A program made the translations under genes and the position numbers. DNA of 64,000 nt from Martinezella lusitana (GTDB lineage Bacteria > Pseudomonadota > Alphaproteobacteria > Rhizobiales > Rhizobiaceae), in assembly GCF_014207095.1 (NCBI RefSeq), contig NZ_JACHBG010000001.1:806001-870000 (forward strand), given 5' to 3'. The first letter of the stretch is position 1. Each line of letters opens with the position of its first letter. Below are positions 8,677 through 17,956 of this stretch, piece after piece. Below the pieces are notes generated by a model, which had not been told where the DNA came from, made no database searches, and saw nothing but the letters and a program-made list of their open reading frames with translations.

Positions 8677-9563
8677 ACGCGTTCAAACTCATCGGCCGTG
8701 TGGCCGTCACTCTCATCTTCGTCGTTGCTGCCGTCTATGTCGGCCGTCAGCTGTGGGGCCACTATATGGATGAACCCTGGACGCGCGATGCGCGCTTGAG
8801 GGCTGATGTCGTCGGCATTGCACCTGATGTCTCTGGCCTCGTCAGCGACGTCCTCGTCAAGGACAACCAGACCGTCAAGAAGGGCGAAGTTCTCTTTCGC
8901 GTCGATCGCGATCGCTTCGCCATTGCGCTCGAGCAGGCGGATGCGGCACTTGCAAGCAGCAAGGCCGCTCTCGAACAGGCTCGCCGCGAGAACGACCGGC
9001 AGGGACGCCTTGGCGACGCTGCCTCCATGCAGAAGAAGGAACAGGCGCAGACCGCCGAGGAGCAGGCCGAAGCCTCTCTGCGCCAGGCAACGGCCAATCG
9101 CGAACTCGCTCAGCTGAACCTCGATCGCTCTGAGGTTCGCGCCACCGTCAACGGCACGATTTCGAACCTCAGCCTGCGTCCGGGCGATTACGTCGCCGCC
9201 GGCACCGCTAAGGTCGCGCTGATCGACACCGACTCCCTGCGCGTCGAGGGCTATTTCGAGGAAACCAAGCTGCCGCGCATTCATGTCGGCGATGAGGTTG
9301 CCATTCATCTGATGGGCCAGGCCGAAAAGCTGACCGGCCACGTCGAAAGCATCGCTTACGGCATCGAGGATCGCGAACGAACCTCCGGCAGCCTCCTTGC
9401 CAACATCACGCCGACCTTCAGCTGGGTGCGGTTGGCTCAGCGCGTGCCGGTGCGCATCGCGCTCGACAAGGTGCCCGACGGCACGAAGCTGATCGCCGGC
9501 CTCACGGTGACCGTCGAGGTGCAGGAGAAGGGGCAGCCGAAAATCGCCAGCGCGGCTGACTGA
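8673..9563 (+). CDS. HlyD family periplasmic adaptor subunit (AaeA/EmrA-like)
   Basis: A 296-residue membrane fusion protein. It has an N-terminal anchor helix (about residues 5-26), a biotinyl-lipoyl-like half (VVGIAPDVSGLVSDVLVKDN), an alpha-hairpin coiled coil (about 85-155, rich in A, E, Q, R), then the second lipoyl half and a beta-barrel (LRPGDYVAAGT). It links the inner-membrane FUSC protein to an outer-membrane channel that is not encoded here. It is the last gene of the MarR-FUSC-DUF1656-HlyD operon, and it converges with msrQ. Confidence 0.92.
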   Translation: MNAFKLIGRVAVTLIFVVAAVYVGRQLWGHYMDEPWTRDARLRADVVGIAPDVSGLVSDVLVKDNQTVKKGEVLFRVDRDRFAIALEQADAALASSKAALEQARRENDRQGRLGDAASMQKKEQAQTAEEQAEASLRQATANRELAQLNLDRSEVRATVNGTISNLSLRPGDYVAAGTAKVALIDTDSLRVEGYFEETKLPRIHVGDEVAIHLMGQAEKLTGHVESIAYGIEDRERTSGSLLANITPTFSWVRLAQRVPVRIALDKVPDGTKLIAGLTVTVEVQEKGQPKIASAAD

Positions 9564-9596
9564 CCTGAAGGTTTGAAAAGATCAGGGCGGCCGCCT

Positions 9597-10250
9597 TCAG
9601 GCCGCTCTGGAACTTGAGGCTGCAACTGGCCTGCGCGCAGCTCGCCGCCTCTCCATCATGATTGGCCGATAAGACCGGTAGAGGATCATCGCGATCAGCA
9701 GGCCGATATAGATGAACTGCTCGAGCGACAGTACCTTGGTCGACAGGGCGAAGTGCAGGGCGCCACAGGCGGCGATGATATAGACCAGACGGTGCAGCCA
9801 GATCCATGTCTTGCCGAGTTGCCGGATCGAGAAGTTGTTCGAGGTCACGGCAAGCGCCAGCAGCATGACGAGCCCCGCCATGCCGAACATGATGAAGGGC
9901 CGCTTCAGCACGTCGTCGATCACAGCCTGTACGTCCAGCGCCTGGTCGAGGACCATGTAGACGGTCAGATGCATCAGCGCGTAGTAGAAACAGAGCAGGC
10001 CGAGCGCGCGGCGATAGCGCAGATAGTTCCAGCCGAAGAGGTCGCGAAGCGGCGTAACTGCAAGCGTCAACAGCAGGAAACGGATCGCCCATAATCCAAG
10101 AAAAAGCTCGAAGGTTTTCACCGCATCGGCGCCGAGCTGGTCCGTCGCGCCGAGATAGAATTCCCATGCAGCCGGCAGAAGGCCGACAATGTAGAGCGCC
10201 CAGACGGAGGCGGATTGCCAACGCTTGGGGAGAGCGAAGGAGAGGGCCAT
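9597..10250 (-). CDS. msrQ: MsrQ, heme-binding membrane subunit of the MsrPQ methionine sulfoxide reductase
   Basis: A 217-residue protein with six hydrophobic helices of the ferric reductase-like (cytochrome b) family. It passes electrons from the respiratory chain to MsrP. Histidines in helices (for example in ALMHLTVYM, IWLHRLVYI and GALHFAL) are the probable heme ligands. It overlaps the msrP stop by one base (ATGA), so the two are co-translated. The C-terminus is basic and cytoplasmic. Length and gene order agree with MsrQ (formerly YedZ). Confidence 0.93.
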   Translation of the reverse strand: MALSFALPKRWQSASVWALYIVGLLPAAWEFYLGATDQLGADAVKTFELFLGLWAIRFLLLTLAVTPLRDLFGWNYLRYRRALGLLCFYYALMHLTVYMVLDQALDVQAVIDDVLKRPFIMFGMAGLVMLLALAVTSNNFSIRQLGKTWIWLHRLVYIIAACGALHFALSTKVLSLEQFIYIGLLIAMILYRSYRPIMMERRRAARRPVAASSSRAA

Positions 10251-11200
10251 CAGAAATTCACCCTGAGATCCATGCCGCTATAGAGGCTGGCGACCTGATC
10301 GGCATAGCCGTTGAAGGGCAGGGTGGGGTGGCGGTTGGAGCTGAAGAACCCGCCTTCGCCGATGCGACGCTCTGTCGCCTGGCTCCAGCGCGGATGATCG
10401 ACGGCCGGATTGACGTTGGCATAGAAGCCGTATTCCTGGCTGTTGGTCACCTGCCATGTGTTCAACGGCTGCTTGTCGGTGAGGGTAATACGAACGATCG
10501 ACTTGATGCCTTTGAAACCGTATTTCCACGGCACGACGAGCCGGATCGGCGCGCCATTCTGGTTCGGCAGGGTTTCGCCATAGAGGCCGACGGCCAGCAG
10601 CGTCAGCGGGTTGCGTGCCTCATCCAGCCGCAAGCCCTCGACATAGGGCCAGTCGAGCGATTGCAGCAGGCCGGATTGGCCCGGCATCTCCTCCGGCCGT
10701 ACCACGGTCTCGAAAGCCACGTATTTGGCACTGCCCTGCGGCTCCACCTTGTCGAGCAGAGCCGAAAGCTGGAAGCCGTCCCAGGGAATGACCATCGACC
10801 AGGCTTCGACGCAGCGCATGCGATAGACGCGCTCTTCCGGCGGAAACTCCTTGATCAGCGCATCGATGTCGAACGTGCCGGGCTTGTTGACCATGCCGTC
10901 GACCTTGATCGTCCATGGCCGCGGCTTGAACTTGCCGGAGAGGTTGGCCGGGTCGGCCTTGTCGAGGCCGAATTCATAGAAGTTGTTGTAGGTAGTGACA
11001 TCCTTGATCGGAGTCAGTTTCTCATTGACCGTATAATTGCTCTTGGTCGCCGTCAGCGCTTCAGCCATCGCCGCCTTATCACCAATCGCTGCCATGCCGA
11101 TACCGGCCGCCGCGGCCGTCAGGAACTCGCGGCGCTTCAGGTAGACGGAGCGGGGGGTGATCTCGGATGAGGTGATTTTCGGCGGACGGTAGGAGGCCAT
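10250..11200 (-). CDS. msrP: MsrP, periplasmic protein-methionine-sulfoxide reductase (molybdopterin catalytic subunit)
   Basis: MsrP repairs oxidised methionines in periplasmic proteins. The 316-residue precursor has a Tat signal ([12 protein letters not shown], twin Arg23-Arg24), followed by the sulfite-oxidase-type molybdopterin fold. Cys130 in [12 protein letters not shown] is the expected molybdenum ligand. A GAGGAA site precedes the ATG. It forms an operon with msrQ and is divergent from ilvD, with 339 bases between their starts. Confidence 0.95.
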   Translation of the reverse strand: MASYRPPKITSSEITPRSVYLKRREFLTAAAAGIGMAAIGDKAAMAEALTATKSNYTVNEKLTPIKDVTTYNNFYEFGLDKADPANLSGKFKPRPWTIKVDGMVNKPGTFDIDALIKEFPPEERVYRMRCVEAWSMVIPWDGFQLSALLDKVEPQGSAKYVAFETVVRPEEMPGQSGLLQSLDWPYVEGLRLDEARNPLTLLAVGLYGETLPNQNGAPIRLVVPWKYGFKGIKSIVRITLTDKQPLNTWQVTNSQEYGFYANVNPAVDHPRWSQATERRIGEGGFFSSNRHPTLPFNGYADQVASLYSGMDLRVNF

Positions 11201-11539
11201 GGAACAATTCCTCTATGCGGTAGCGGCTTCGATATCAGCGATACGCGGCAGGCACGGATTTTGTTACACTCTTAGGCTGGCATTTCTTTGGAAGTGAAAG
11301 CAACTTTTTGTGTGCGCTTGTGATCGGGCCGTTTCCGTCCCAAGTCTAGTCGAGCGATTTGTTTGATAGGACGCAGCCCTTGCCCGGCGGCGTACCGGAT
11401 TCGCTCGAGTTGATAGTGACAGTATTGCACGATTGGATTAGGACAATTCCAAAAAGCGGAGTTGCCGGCGTCCCCTTCGGCCCGAAACCTTGGGCTCCTG
11501 CCGACGCCGCACAAATTCCAGGATGACGAGGAAGACACC
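11201..11539. promoter_or_regulatory. msrP-ilvD divergent intergenic region with leader structure
   Basis: No gene was recognised in these 339 bases. They must contain the promoters of msrP (leftward) and ilvD (rightward). Near ilvD, at 11466-11509, CGGCGTC pairs with GACGCCG around an inner GCCC/GGGC stem, a possible leader hairpin ending 30 bases before the ilvD ATG. No leader peptide rich in Ile/Val/Leu codons was found. Confidence 0.4.
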
Positions 11540-13378
11540 ATGCCAGCTTATCGTTCCAGAACCACCACCCACGGCCGCAACATGGCCGGTGCGCGCGGCC
11601 TTTGGCGCGCGACGGGCATGAAGGACAGCGATTTCGGCAAGCCCATTATTGCGGTGGTCAACTCCTTTACGCAGTTCGTGCCCGGTCACGTCCACCTCAA
11701 GGATCTCGGCCAGCTCGTTGCGCGCGAAATCGAAGCGGCCGGCGGCGTTGCCAAGGAATTCAACACTATCGCCGTCGACGACGGCATCGCCATGGGCCAC
11801 GACGGCATGCTCTATTCGCTGCCGTCGCGCGAACTCATCGCCGATAGCGTCGAATACATGGTCAACGCCCATTGCGCCGACGCCATGGTCTGCATTTCGA
11901 ATTGCGACAAGATCACTCCCGGCATGCTGATGGCTTCGCTGCGCCTCAACATCCCGACGATCTTCGTATCCGGCGGGCCGATGGAGGCCGGCAAGGTCGT
12001 GCTGCATGGCAAGAAGGTCGCTCTCGACCTCGTCGACGCCATGGTTGCTGCTGCCGACGACAAGATCAGCGATGAAGATGTTCAGGTCATCGAGCGCTCC
12101 GCCTGTCCGACCTGCGGCTCGTGCTCGGGCATGTTTACGGCCAATTCGATGAACTGCCTGACCGAAGCCCTCGGTCTGTCGCTGCCGGGCAACGGCTCGA
12201 CGCTTGCCACTCACTCGGACCGCAAGGAACTCTTCCTGGAGGCTGGCCGCCGGATCGTCGCTTTGGCAAGACGCTATTACGAACAGGACGATGTGACGGC
12301 TCTGCCGCGGACGATCGCCAGCAAGGGTGCGTTCGAGAATGCCATGGCGCTCGATATCGCCATGGGCGGCTCGACCAATACTGTGCTGCATATTCTCGCG
12401 GCTGCCCATGAGGGCGAAGTCGATTTCACCATGGATGACATCGATCGCCTGTCGCGGCGCGTCCCCTGCCTTTCGAAGGTGGCGCCTGCCAAGGCCGACG
12501 TTCATATGGAAGACGTGCATCGCGCCGGCGGCATTATGGCGATCCTCGGTGAGCTGAACCGTGCCGGACTATTGAACGCCGATCTGCCGACCGTCCACGC
12601 CCCGACGCTGGGCGAAGCGCTGGCGCAATGGGATATCGCCGTTACTGACAACAAGGCAGCTCTGGAACTCTTCAGCGCCGCTCCCGGCGGTGTTCCGACA
12701 CAGGTTGCCTTCAGCCAGAGCGCACGCTGGGAAGAGCTTGATCTCGATCGTGAAAATGGCGTCATCCGCGATGCCCAGCATCCCTTCTCCAAGGATGGCG
12801 GCCTCGCCGTCCTCAAGGGCAATCTGGCGCTCGATGGTTGCATCGTAAAGACGGCAGGCGTCGATGAATCGATCCTGAAGTTCTCCGGTCCGGCCAAGGT
12901 TTTCGAAAGCCAGGACGCTGCCGTCAAGGGCATCCTCGGCAACGAGGTTGTGGCTGGCGACGTCGTCGTCATCCGCTATGAAGGCCCGAAGGGCGGCCCC
13001 GGCATGCAGGAAATGCTCTATCCGACGAGCTATCTGAAGTCTAAGGGCCTCGGCAAGGCTTGCGCGCTCATCACCGACGGTCGCTTCTCAGGCGGCACTT
13101 CAGGTCTGTCGATCGGCCACGCTTCGCCGGAAGCTGCAAACGGCGGCACGATCGGCCTGGTCCGCCAAGGCGACATGATCGACATCGACATCCCGAACCG
13201 CACTATCAGCCTACGCGTCGATGACAAGGAACTTGCCGCTCGCCGCGAAGCACAGAATGCCAAGGGCTGGCATCCGGCCGAGCCGCGCAAGCGTAATGTG
13301 ACCACGGCGCTCAAGGCCTATGCGGCCTTCGCCACGAGCGCGGACCGCGGCGCGGTGCGCGATTTGGGCGGCAAATAA
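11540..13378 (+). CDS. ilvD: Dihydroxy-acid dehydratase
   Basis: IlvD dehydrates 2,3-dihydroxy-3-methylbutanoate and its C6 homologue to the 2-keto acids in valine and isoleucine biosynthesis; it is a cytoplasmic iron-sulfur enzyme. The ATG at 11540 gives 612 residues starting [20 protein letters not shown], matching the family. Conserved cysteines are Cys122 (SNCDKITPG) and Cys195 (CGSCSGMF). The sequence resembles the E. coli-type enzyme closely around these motifs. It stands alone, followed by a palindromic repeat block. Confidence 0.97.
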   Translation: MPAYRSRTTTHGRNMAGARGLWRATGMKDSDFGKPIIAVVNSFTQFVPGHVHLKDLGQLVAREIEAAGGVAKEFNTIAVDDGIAMGHDGMLYSLPSRELIADSVEYMVNAHCADAMVCISNCDKITPGMLMASLRLNIPTIFVSGGPMEAGKVVLHGKKVALDLVDAMVAAADDKISDEDVQVIERSACPTCGSCSGMFTANSMNCLTEALGLSLPGNGSTLATHSDRKELFLEAGRRIVALARRYYEQDDVTALPRTIASKGAFENAMALDIAMGGSTNTVLHILAAAHEGEVDFTMDDIDRLSRRVPCLSKVAPAKADVHMEDVHRAGGIMAILGELNRAGLLNADLPTVHAPTLGEALAQWDIAVTDNKAALELFSAAPGGVPTQVAFSQSARWEELDLDRENGVIRDAQHPFSKDGGLAVLKGNLALDGCIVKTAGVDESILKFSGPAKVFESQDAAVKGILGNEVVAGDVVVIRYEGPKGGPGMQEMLYPTSYLKSKGLGKACALITDGRFSGGTSGLSIGHASPEAANGGTIGLVRQGDMIDIDIPNRTISLRVDDKELAARREAQNAKGWHPAEPRKRNVTTALKAYAAFATSADRGAVRDLGGK

Positions 13379-13380
13379 CC

Positions 13381-13560
13381 AAGCCCCTTCGCCCTGCGAA
13401 GCGGGGAGAAGGTGGACTCTCACGGTCGAGCGGAGCTCGGCCGTGAGAGGACGGATGAGGGGCCTCTTGGAGATTTGCCGCGACGGCAGAATTGGCCTAG
13501 GCGCGCTCGCCCCTCACCCTAGCCCTCTCCCCGCAGGCGGGGAGAGGGGATATCTCCGGT
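13381..13560. repeat. REP-like palindromic repeat block downstream of ilvD
   Basis: The stretch contains two strong inverted repeats. CTCTCACGG...CCGTGAGAG (13417-13449) extends to about 15 bp with one G-T pair. CCCTCTCCCC/GGGGAGAGGG (13523-13548) has a 6-base loop. Flanking sequence repeats the GCCCCT...GGATGAGGGGC and GCCCCTCACCCTAGCCC style common in intergenic palindromes of many proteobacteria. It probably also ends ilvD transcription. Confidence 0.6.
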
Positions 13561-13590
13561 AAAGTCTCCAAGCCTTTGCAAACCAAATCC

Positions 13591-13938
13591 TTACAGCGGT
13601 CGGTTGATCTGCTTGTAGGCCTCGTTCAGCTGCTTCAGGCGCTCCTCGTAGGAAGATTTGAGACAACCCACGTCAGCGCTGCAGGACTGCCGCTTCTTCA
13701 ACCACTCCGTCTGCTGATCCTGCAGTGTGCCGCGCGAGCCCATGGCGAGAAGGCCGGAGAGCAGGTCGAACGTCGTCACCATCTTCACGTCGGCATCGTT
13801 GAGCGCCCTGACGTCGCATATCGTCTTTTCGTCGGGTTTCAGGTTCTGCGCCTCGCAATCGAAGCTGGCGGCCTGTGAGGTGCCGGCTATACCGAAAGAG
13901 ATCAGGAGGACGGTGGCGGCAAGATTGTTCAATCGCAT
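13591..13938 (-). CDS. Secreted LprI/DUF1311-like protein
   Basis: A 115-residue precursor. The start at 13938 (MRLNNLAATVLLISFG) follows a GGGAAG site; the same frame continues upstream, but that part has no signal peptide. Residues 1-23 form a signal peptide ending in TSQA. The mature part has cysteines in the pattern typical of the lysozyme inhibitor LprI N-terminal (DUF1311) family, ending in EERLKQLNEAYKQI. It is probably a periplasmic protein; a lysozyme-inhibitor role is only a family suggestion. It is divergent from the protease gene. Confidence 0.72.
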   Translation of the reverse strand: MRLNNLAATVLLISFGIAGTSQAASFDCEAQNLKPDEKTICDVRALNDADVKMVTTFDLLSGLLAMGSRGTLQDQQTEWLKKRQSCSADVGCLKSSYEERLKQLNEAYKQINRPL

Positions 13939-14113
13939 GTCTGCTTCCCTTTTGACGATTCCCAACGCGAAATGCATGACAGCATGTTTTTGTTCAGCGA
14001 ACCTGTTTTTTATCGCCGCAAACGTCCATTTATGCTTCATGCTTCCGCCCTCTTTTCTTTCTAGCGTCGGGCGCTACAACGTTGTTTCAAGAGCATTAAA
14101 GAAGGAAGTTTCC

Positions 14114-15517
14114 ATGCAAGTCCTCCTGAAGCGCACCGCCGTTTCGATGATTGCCCTCATCATGGCGATGCCGCTTTCCGCCGAGGCGCAGACGGCGAAA
14201 ACGCTGCCGCAAAGCCAGGTGCAGATGCAGCTTTCCTTTGCGCCGCTGGTCAAGCAGACCTCCGGTGCCGTGGTGAACGTCTATGCCGAGCGCGTGGTGC
14301 AGCGTCAGTCGCCTTTTGCCGGTGATCCCTTCTTCGAGCAGTTTTTCGGCCAGCGCATGCCGAATCGCACTGAGAAGCAGTCGTCGCTGGGATCGGGCGT
14401 CATCGTCGAAGCCAATGGCACCGTCATTACTAACAACCACGTCATCGACGGCGCGGACGATATCAAGATTGCACTGTCCGACGGCCGGGAGTTTCCGTGC
14501 AAGGTCGTCTTGAAGGACGATCGCGTTGATCTGGCCGTTCTGAAGATTCAGTCGAAGAACGAGAGTTTCCCGATTCTGCCGCTTGCCAATTCCGATGCGG
14601 TCGAGGTCGGCGATCTGGTGCTTGCGATCGGTAACCCGTTCGGCGTCGGGCAGACTGTTACGAGCGGCATCGTTTCGGCTCTCGCGCGAAACCAGGTGAA
14701 GAACGAGGTCGGTTTCTTCATCCAGACCGATGCGTCGATCAACCCCGGCAATTCCGGCGGCGCGCTGGTCAACATGGGTGGCGAGCTGATCGCCCTCAAC
14801 ACGGCCATCTTCTCGCAGGGCGGCGGCTCGAACGGCATCGGCTTCGCTATTCCCGCCAATCTGGTCAAGGTTTTCCTCGCCGCTGCCGATCGCGGCGACA
14901 AAGCCTTTGAGCGTCCCTATATCGGGGCCTCGTTCGAGCCGGTGACATCGGATGTCGCCGAGGCGCTTGGCCTGGACAAGGTGCGTGGCGCATTGGTGAC
15001 CAAGGTCGTCGACGGCGGTCCGGCAGCCAAGGCCGGCCTGAAGCCGGGCGAGGTCATTACCGCGCTCAATAATATTCCGGTCGAACATCCGGATGCACTC
15101 GGTTACCGTCTGACAACGGCAGGGCTCGGCGCCACCGTTACATTGACGGTGCTTGATAGCGGTAAGGAACATCAGGCCACCATGACGCTTGCGGCGGCGC
15201 CGGAATCGACCCCACGCGACGAAAGGGTGATCGAGGGCAACAATCCCTTCGCCGGCGCGACCGTTGCCAATCTCTCGCCGCGCGTCGCCGATGATCTCCA
15301 TATGCCGCCCGATTCGAGCGGTGTGGTGATCGAGAGCCTGAAGCCGAACTCGCCGGCTGATCGCCTCGGGTTTGCGGCGCGCGACATCGTCATTTCCATC
15401 AATGGCGTCGCCATCAACACGACGGAGGTTCTAGAGAAGACGGTCACTTCGAAGCCGAGCTTCTGGCGCGTCGAGATCGAACGTGACGGCCAGCGCATCC
15501 GGCAGTTCTTCCGATGA
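14114..15517 (+). CDS. Do/DegP-family periplasmic serine endoprotease
   Basis: A 467-residue periplasmic HtrA protease. The ATG at 14114 follows GAAGGAAG and starts a signal peptide (about 1-25, ending SAEA); the longer upstream frame lacks one. The catalytic triad is His109 (TNNHVIDG), Asp139 (DDRVDLAV) and Ser214 (NPGNSGGAL). Two PDZ domains follow (about 270-360 and 375-467). It should degrade or refold damaged envelope proteins. Its stop overlaps the rarA start (ATGA). DegP, DegQ or a paralogue cannot be told apart by eye. Confidence 0.93.
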   Translation: MQVLLKRTAVSMIALIMAMPLSAEAQTAKTLPQSQVQMQLSFAPLVKQTSGAVVNVYAERVVQRQSPFAGDPFFEQFFGQRMPNRTEKQSSLGSGVIVEANGTVITNNHVIDGADDIKIALSDGREFPCKVVLKDDRVDLAVLKIQSKNESFPILPLANSDAVEVGDLVLAIGNPFGVGQTVTSGIVSALARNQVKNEVGFFIQTDASINPGNSGGALVNMGGELIALNTAIFSQGGGSNGIGFAIPANLVKVFLAAADRGDKAFERPYIGASFEPVTSDVAEALGLDKVRGALVTKVVDGGPAAKAGLKPGEVITALNNIPVEHPDALGYRLTTAGLGATVTLTVLDSGKEHQATMTLAAAPESTPRDERVIEGNNPFAGATVANLSPRVADDLHMPPDSSGVVIESLKPNSPADRLGFAARDIVISINGVAINTTEVLEKTVTSKPSFWRVEIERDGQRIRQFFR

Positions 15518-16830
15518 GCAACGACCTGTTTGCACCGCGAATACCGGAGGAGGTCGCCAACAAGCGGCCTCTGGCCGACCGCTTGCGGCCGCAAACCCTG
15601 GCTGAAGTCACCGGCCAGGAACATCTGACTGGCGAGGATGGTGTTCTGCGCCGGATGATAGAGGCGGGCTCGCTCGGGTCGATGATCTTCTGGGGACCTC
15701 CCGGAACGGGAAAGACCACGGTGGCCCGTCTGCTTTCGGGTGAGGCAGGTCTCGCCTTCGAGCAGATTTCGGCGATCTTTTCCGGAGTTGCCGATCTGAA
15801 GAAGGTTTTCGAGGCGGCTCGTTTGCGTCGCATGGATGGCCGTCAGACCCTGCTTTTCGTCGACGAGATTCATCGCTTCAATCGGGCGCAGCAGGATAGC
15901 TTCCTGCCCGTCATGGAAGACGGCACCGTCATTCTGGTGGGGGCGACGACGGAGAACCCGTCTTTCGAGCTCAACGCCGCTCTTCTCTCCCGCGCTCGTG
16001 TCCTGACGTTCCGCTCGCATGATGAGGAAAGTCTGGAGGAGTTGTTGCGCCGCGCAGAGGCGGTAGAGGCAAAGCCGCTGCCGCTGACTGACGATGCCCG
16101 TGCCAGCCTGATCCGTATGGCCGATGGTGATGGCCGTTCGGTGCTGACGCTTGCGGAAGAAGTCTGGCGTGCCGCACGCAGGGATGAGCGTTTCGATCCC
16201 GACATGCTGGTCAAGATCGTGCAACGCCGCGCTCCGGTCTACGACAAGGCGCAGGACGGGCACTACAATCTGATATCGGCGCTGCACAAGTCGGTTCGCG
16301 GTTCCGACCCGGACGCCGCGCTCTATTATCTCGCCCGCATGTTCGATGCCGGTGAGGACCCGCTTTATCTCGGACGCCGGCTGGTGCGTATGGCGGTGGA
16401 GGATATCGGGCTCGCCGATCCGCAGGCGCTTGTGATCTGCAACGCAGCCAAGGATGCCTATGATTATCTCGGCTCGCCCGAGGGAGAACTGGCGCTGGCG
16501 CAGGCCTGCGTCTATCTCGCCACCGCGCCGAAGTCCAATGCGGTCTACACCGCGTTCAAGGCAGCGACGCAGGCCGCCAAGCAGAATGGTTCGCTCCTGC
16601 CGCCCAAGCACATCCTCAATGCGCCGACGAAGCTGATGCGCACCGAGGGATATGGTGACGGCTATCGCTACGATCACGACGAGCCGGATGCGTTTTCAGG
16701 CCAGAACTATTTCCCGGAAAAGATGGGTCGCCAGACCTTTTATGATCCGCCGGAACGTGGCTTCGAGCGCGATATCCGCAAGCGGTTGGATTGGTGGGCG
16801 AAGCTGCGCAAGGAGCGCGGCGAGCGCTGA
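15514..16830 (+). CDS. rarA: RarA (MgsA), replication-associated AAA+ recombination protein
   Basis: RarA is a cytoplasmic AAA+ ATPase of the WRNIP1/Mgs1 family that acts at stalled replication forks. The 438-residue product has Walker A GPPGTGKT at 61-68, Walker B LLFVDEIHRF near 112-121, and a C-terminal tetramerisation domain including ARMFDAGEDPLYLGRRLVRMAVEDIGLADP. The start overlaps the protease stop, a translational coupling of unrelated functions. The length is complete for the family. Confidence 0.95.
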   Translation: MSNDLFAPRIPEEVANKRPLADRLRPQTLAEVTGQEHLTGEDGVLRRMIEAGSLGSMIFWGPPGTGKTTVARLLSGEAGLAFEQISAIFSGVADLKKVFEAARLRRMDGRQTLLFVDEIHRFNRAQQDSFLPVMEDGTVILVGATTENPSFELNAALLSRARVLTFRSHDEESLEELLRRAEAVEAKPLPLTDDARASLIRMADGDGRSVLTLAEEVWRAARRDERFDPDMLVKIVQRRAPVYDKAQDGHYNLISALHKSVRGSDPDAALYYLARMFDAGEDPLYLGRRLVRMAVEDIGLADPQALVICNAAKDAYDYLGSPEGELALAQACVYLATAPKSNAVYTAFKAATQAAKQNGSLLPPKHILNAPTKLMRTEGYGDGYRYDHDEPDAFSGQNYFPEKMGRQTFYDPPERGFERDIRKRLDWWAKLRKERGER

Positions 16831-16838
16831 TCTCTACA

Positions 16839-17168
16839 TCACTCGGCGGTGACGTCCTGTGGTGCTTTCTGCATGCGCGGCGCAGATGTCTGATTGACCA
16901 TCTTCACGCTCGATTCCGCCAGGCTCTTGTGCCCCTCCATATCGACGACCAGATGCCAATGGCCCGATTCCGGAATGGACAGCCGGATCGGTGACTTCTT
17001 GGCGACGCCGCCGAGGAATTGGTGCTTGAGGGTTTCGGTGAAACGCTCGAAGTTCGAGCCGTTCATCAGCCTGACATTGGCGATTGCCGAGAGCGTGATC
17101 TCGATCACCGTTCCGGCGCGCTGTTCCTTGAGATCGTAGTGGCTGTAGCGGAAGGCAGGCTTCGACAT
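16839..17168 (-). CDS. DUF1883 family protein
   Basis: A 109-residue cytoplasmic protein that starts MSKPAFRYSHYDLKEQRAGT at 17168. The first part with V-I-E-I-T-L and NVRLMNGSNFERF and the later SGHWHLVVDMEGH segment match the DUF1883 family, whose function is unknown. The frame is open further upstream without a better start. It converges with rarA, 8 bases apart. Confidence 0.75.
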   Translation of the reverse strand: MSKPAFRYSHYDLKEQRAGTVIEITLSAIANVRLMNGSNFERFTETLKHQFLGGVAKKSPIRLSIPESGHWHLVVDMEGHKSLAESSVKMVNQTSAPRMQKAPQDVTAE

Positions 17169-17314
17169 TGTGCTTCTGTTCTTTGCGTATCTCGCCCGAA
17201 AGCTTACTCGAAAGCGGGTTAAGGAAGCGTTCGGTCGGATAAAGCGTGATGCCGAAAGTGTAGGCAGTTCTCGGACGACATCACGCTCTGGTGTCGAAGC
17301 CTGCCAAGGGCGGT

Positions 17315-17584
17315 TCAGTGCAGATTTGACGAGGTGGGGGCGAAGCCATCCAGATCGAGGACTGCGCCTTCGGGCGCATGGCAGATGTCGGCCGGGTTGT
17401 GGTTGCATTCTTCTGCAGCGAAGTGCAGGGCGGCTGCCTCGTTGCGGAAGAGACCGCCGACCAGTCCCTCTCGGTCCTGGACGATCCAGCTGCCACGACG
17501 GTCACGGCCGATCATGAAGCGGGCCGGAGTAGAGGCAAGGCGATTATGAAATGTGCGGCGTTGACTGTGCAGGGCGTTTGCCAT
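17315..17584 (-). CDS. Hypothetical protein, 89 aa
   Basis: This gene is not recognised by family. The start at 17584 is preceded by AAGAGGA, 9 bases away. The N-terminus is basic (QRRTFHNRLASTPARF); the centre reads RDRRGSWIVQDREGLVGGLFRNEAAALHFA, which resembles small rhizobial proteins of unknown function. The C-terminus has no membrane segment. It follows the 17618-17815 gene by 33 bases on the same strand, so the two may be co-transcribed. Confidence 0.6.
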   Translation of the reverse strand: MANALHSQRRTFHNRLASTPARFMIGRDRRGSWIVQDREGLVGGLFRNEAAALHFAAEECNHNPADICHAPEGAVLDLDGFAPTSSNLH

Positions 17585-17617
17585 CGTGTTTTTCCTCTTG
17601 GATCTCTTCAATTCTGC

Positions 17618-17815
17618 TCAACGTCCGGCCAGATGCAGCACGAGCTGCAGAGCGCCGGCGATGAAAAAGACAAGTCCGAGACGCGGGGCGACGGCGGCAA
17701 GGCCATGCAACAGCGTGTCGGAAGAGAGGTGCCGCTCACCCCTGGCAAAAGTGATGGCGCGAGGACGTTGGAGGGGATCGGCGGATAGGCCGGCATGCGT
17801 ATGGCGTGACATCAT
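17618..17815 (-). CDS. Hypothetical small protein with C-terminal membrane helix, 65 aa
   Basis: The start codon is the ATG read from 17815, preceded by the strong site GGAAAGGAACT. The product is hydrophilic and basic for ~38 residues, followed by one hydrophobic segment (GLVFFIAGALQLVLHLAG). A shorter overlapping frame (17608-17796) exists but lacks a ribosome binding site. The good translation start is the main evidence for a real gene; no family is recognised. Confidence 0.5.
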   Translation of the reverse strand: MMSRHTHAGLSADPLQRPRAITFARGERHLSSDTLLHGLAAVAPRLGLVFFIAGALQLVLHLAGR

Positions 17816-17956
17816 AGTTCCTTTCCAGTGTCACCAGCACCGCGGTCTGAGAGACGTCTTCCGGTGCTACGCTGTTGAATCTATGGGTGAGTTGCTAGGA
17901 TTTCCATTTGTCCGAAATCGAGAAAATATAAAAATCTCATAGGGATAGATCGGATT

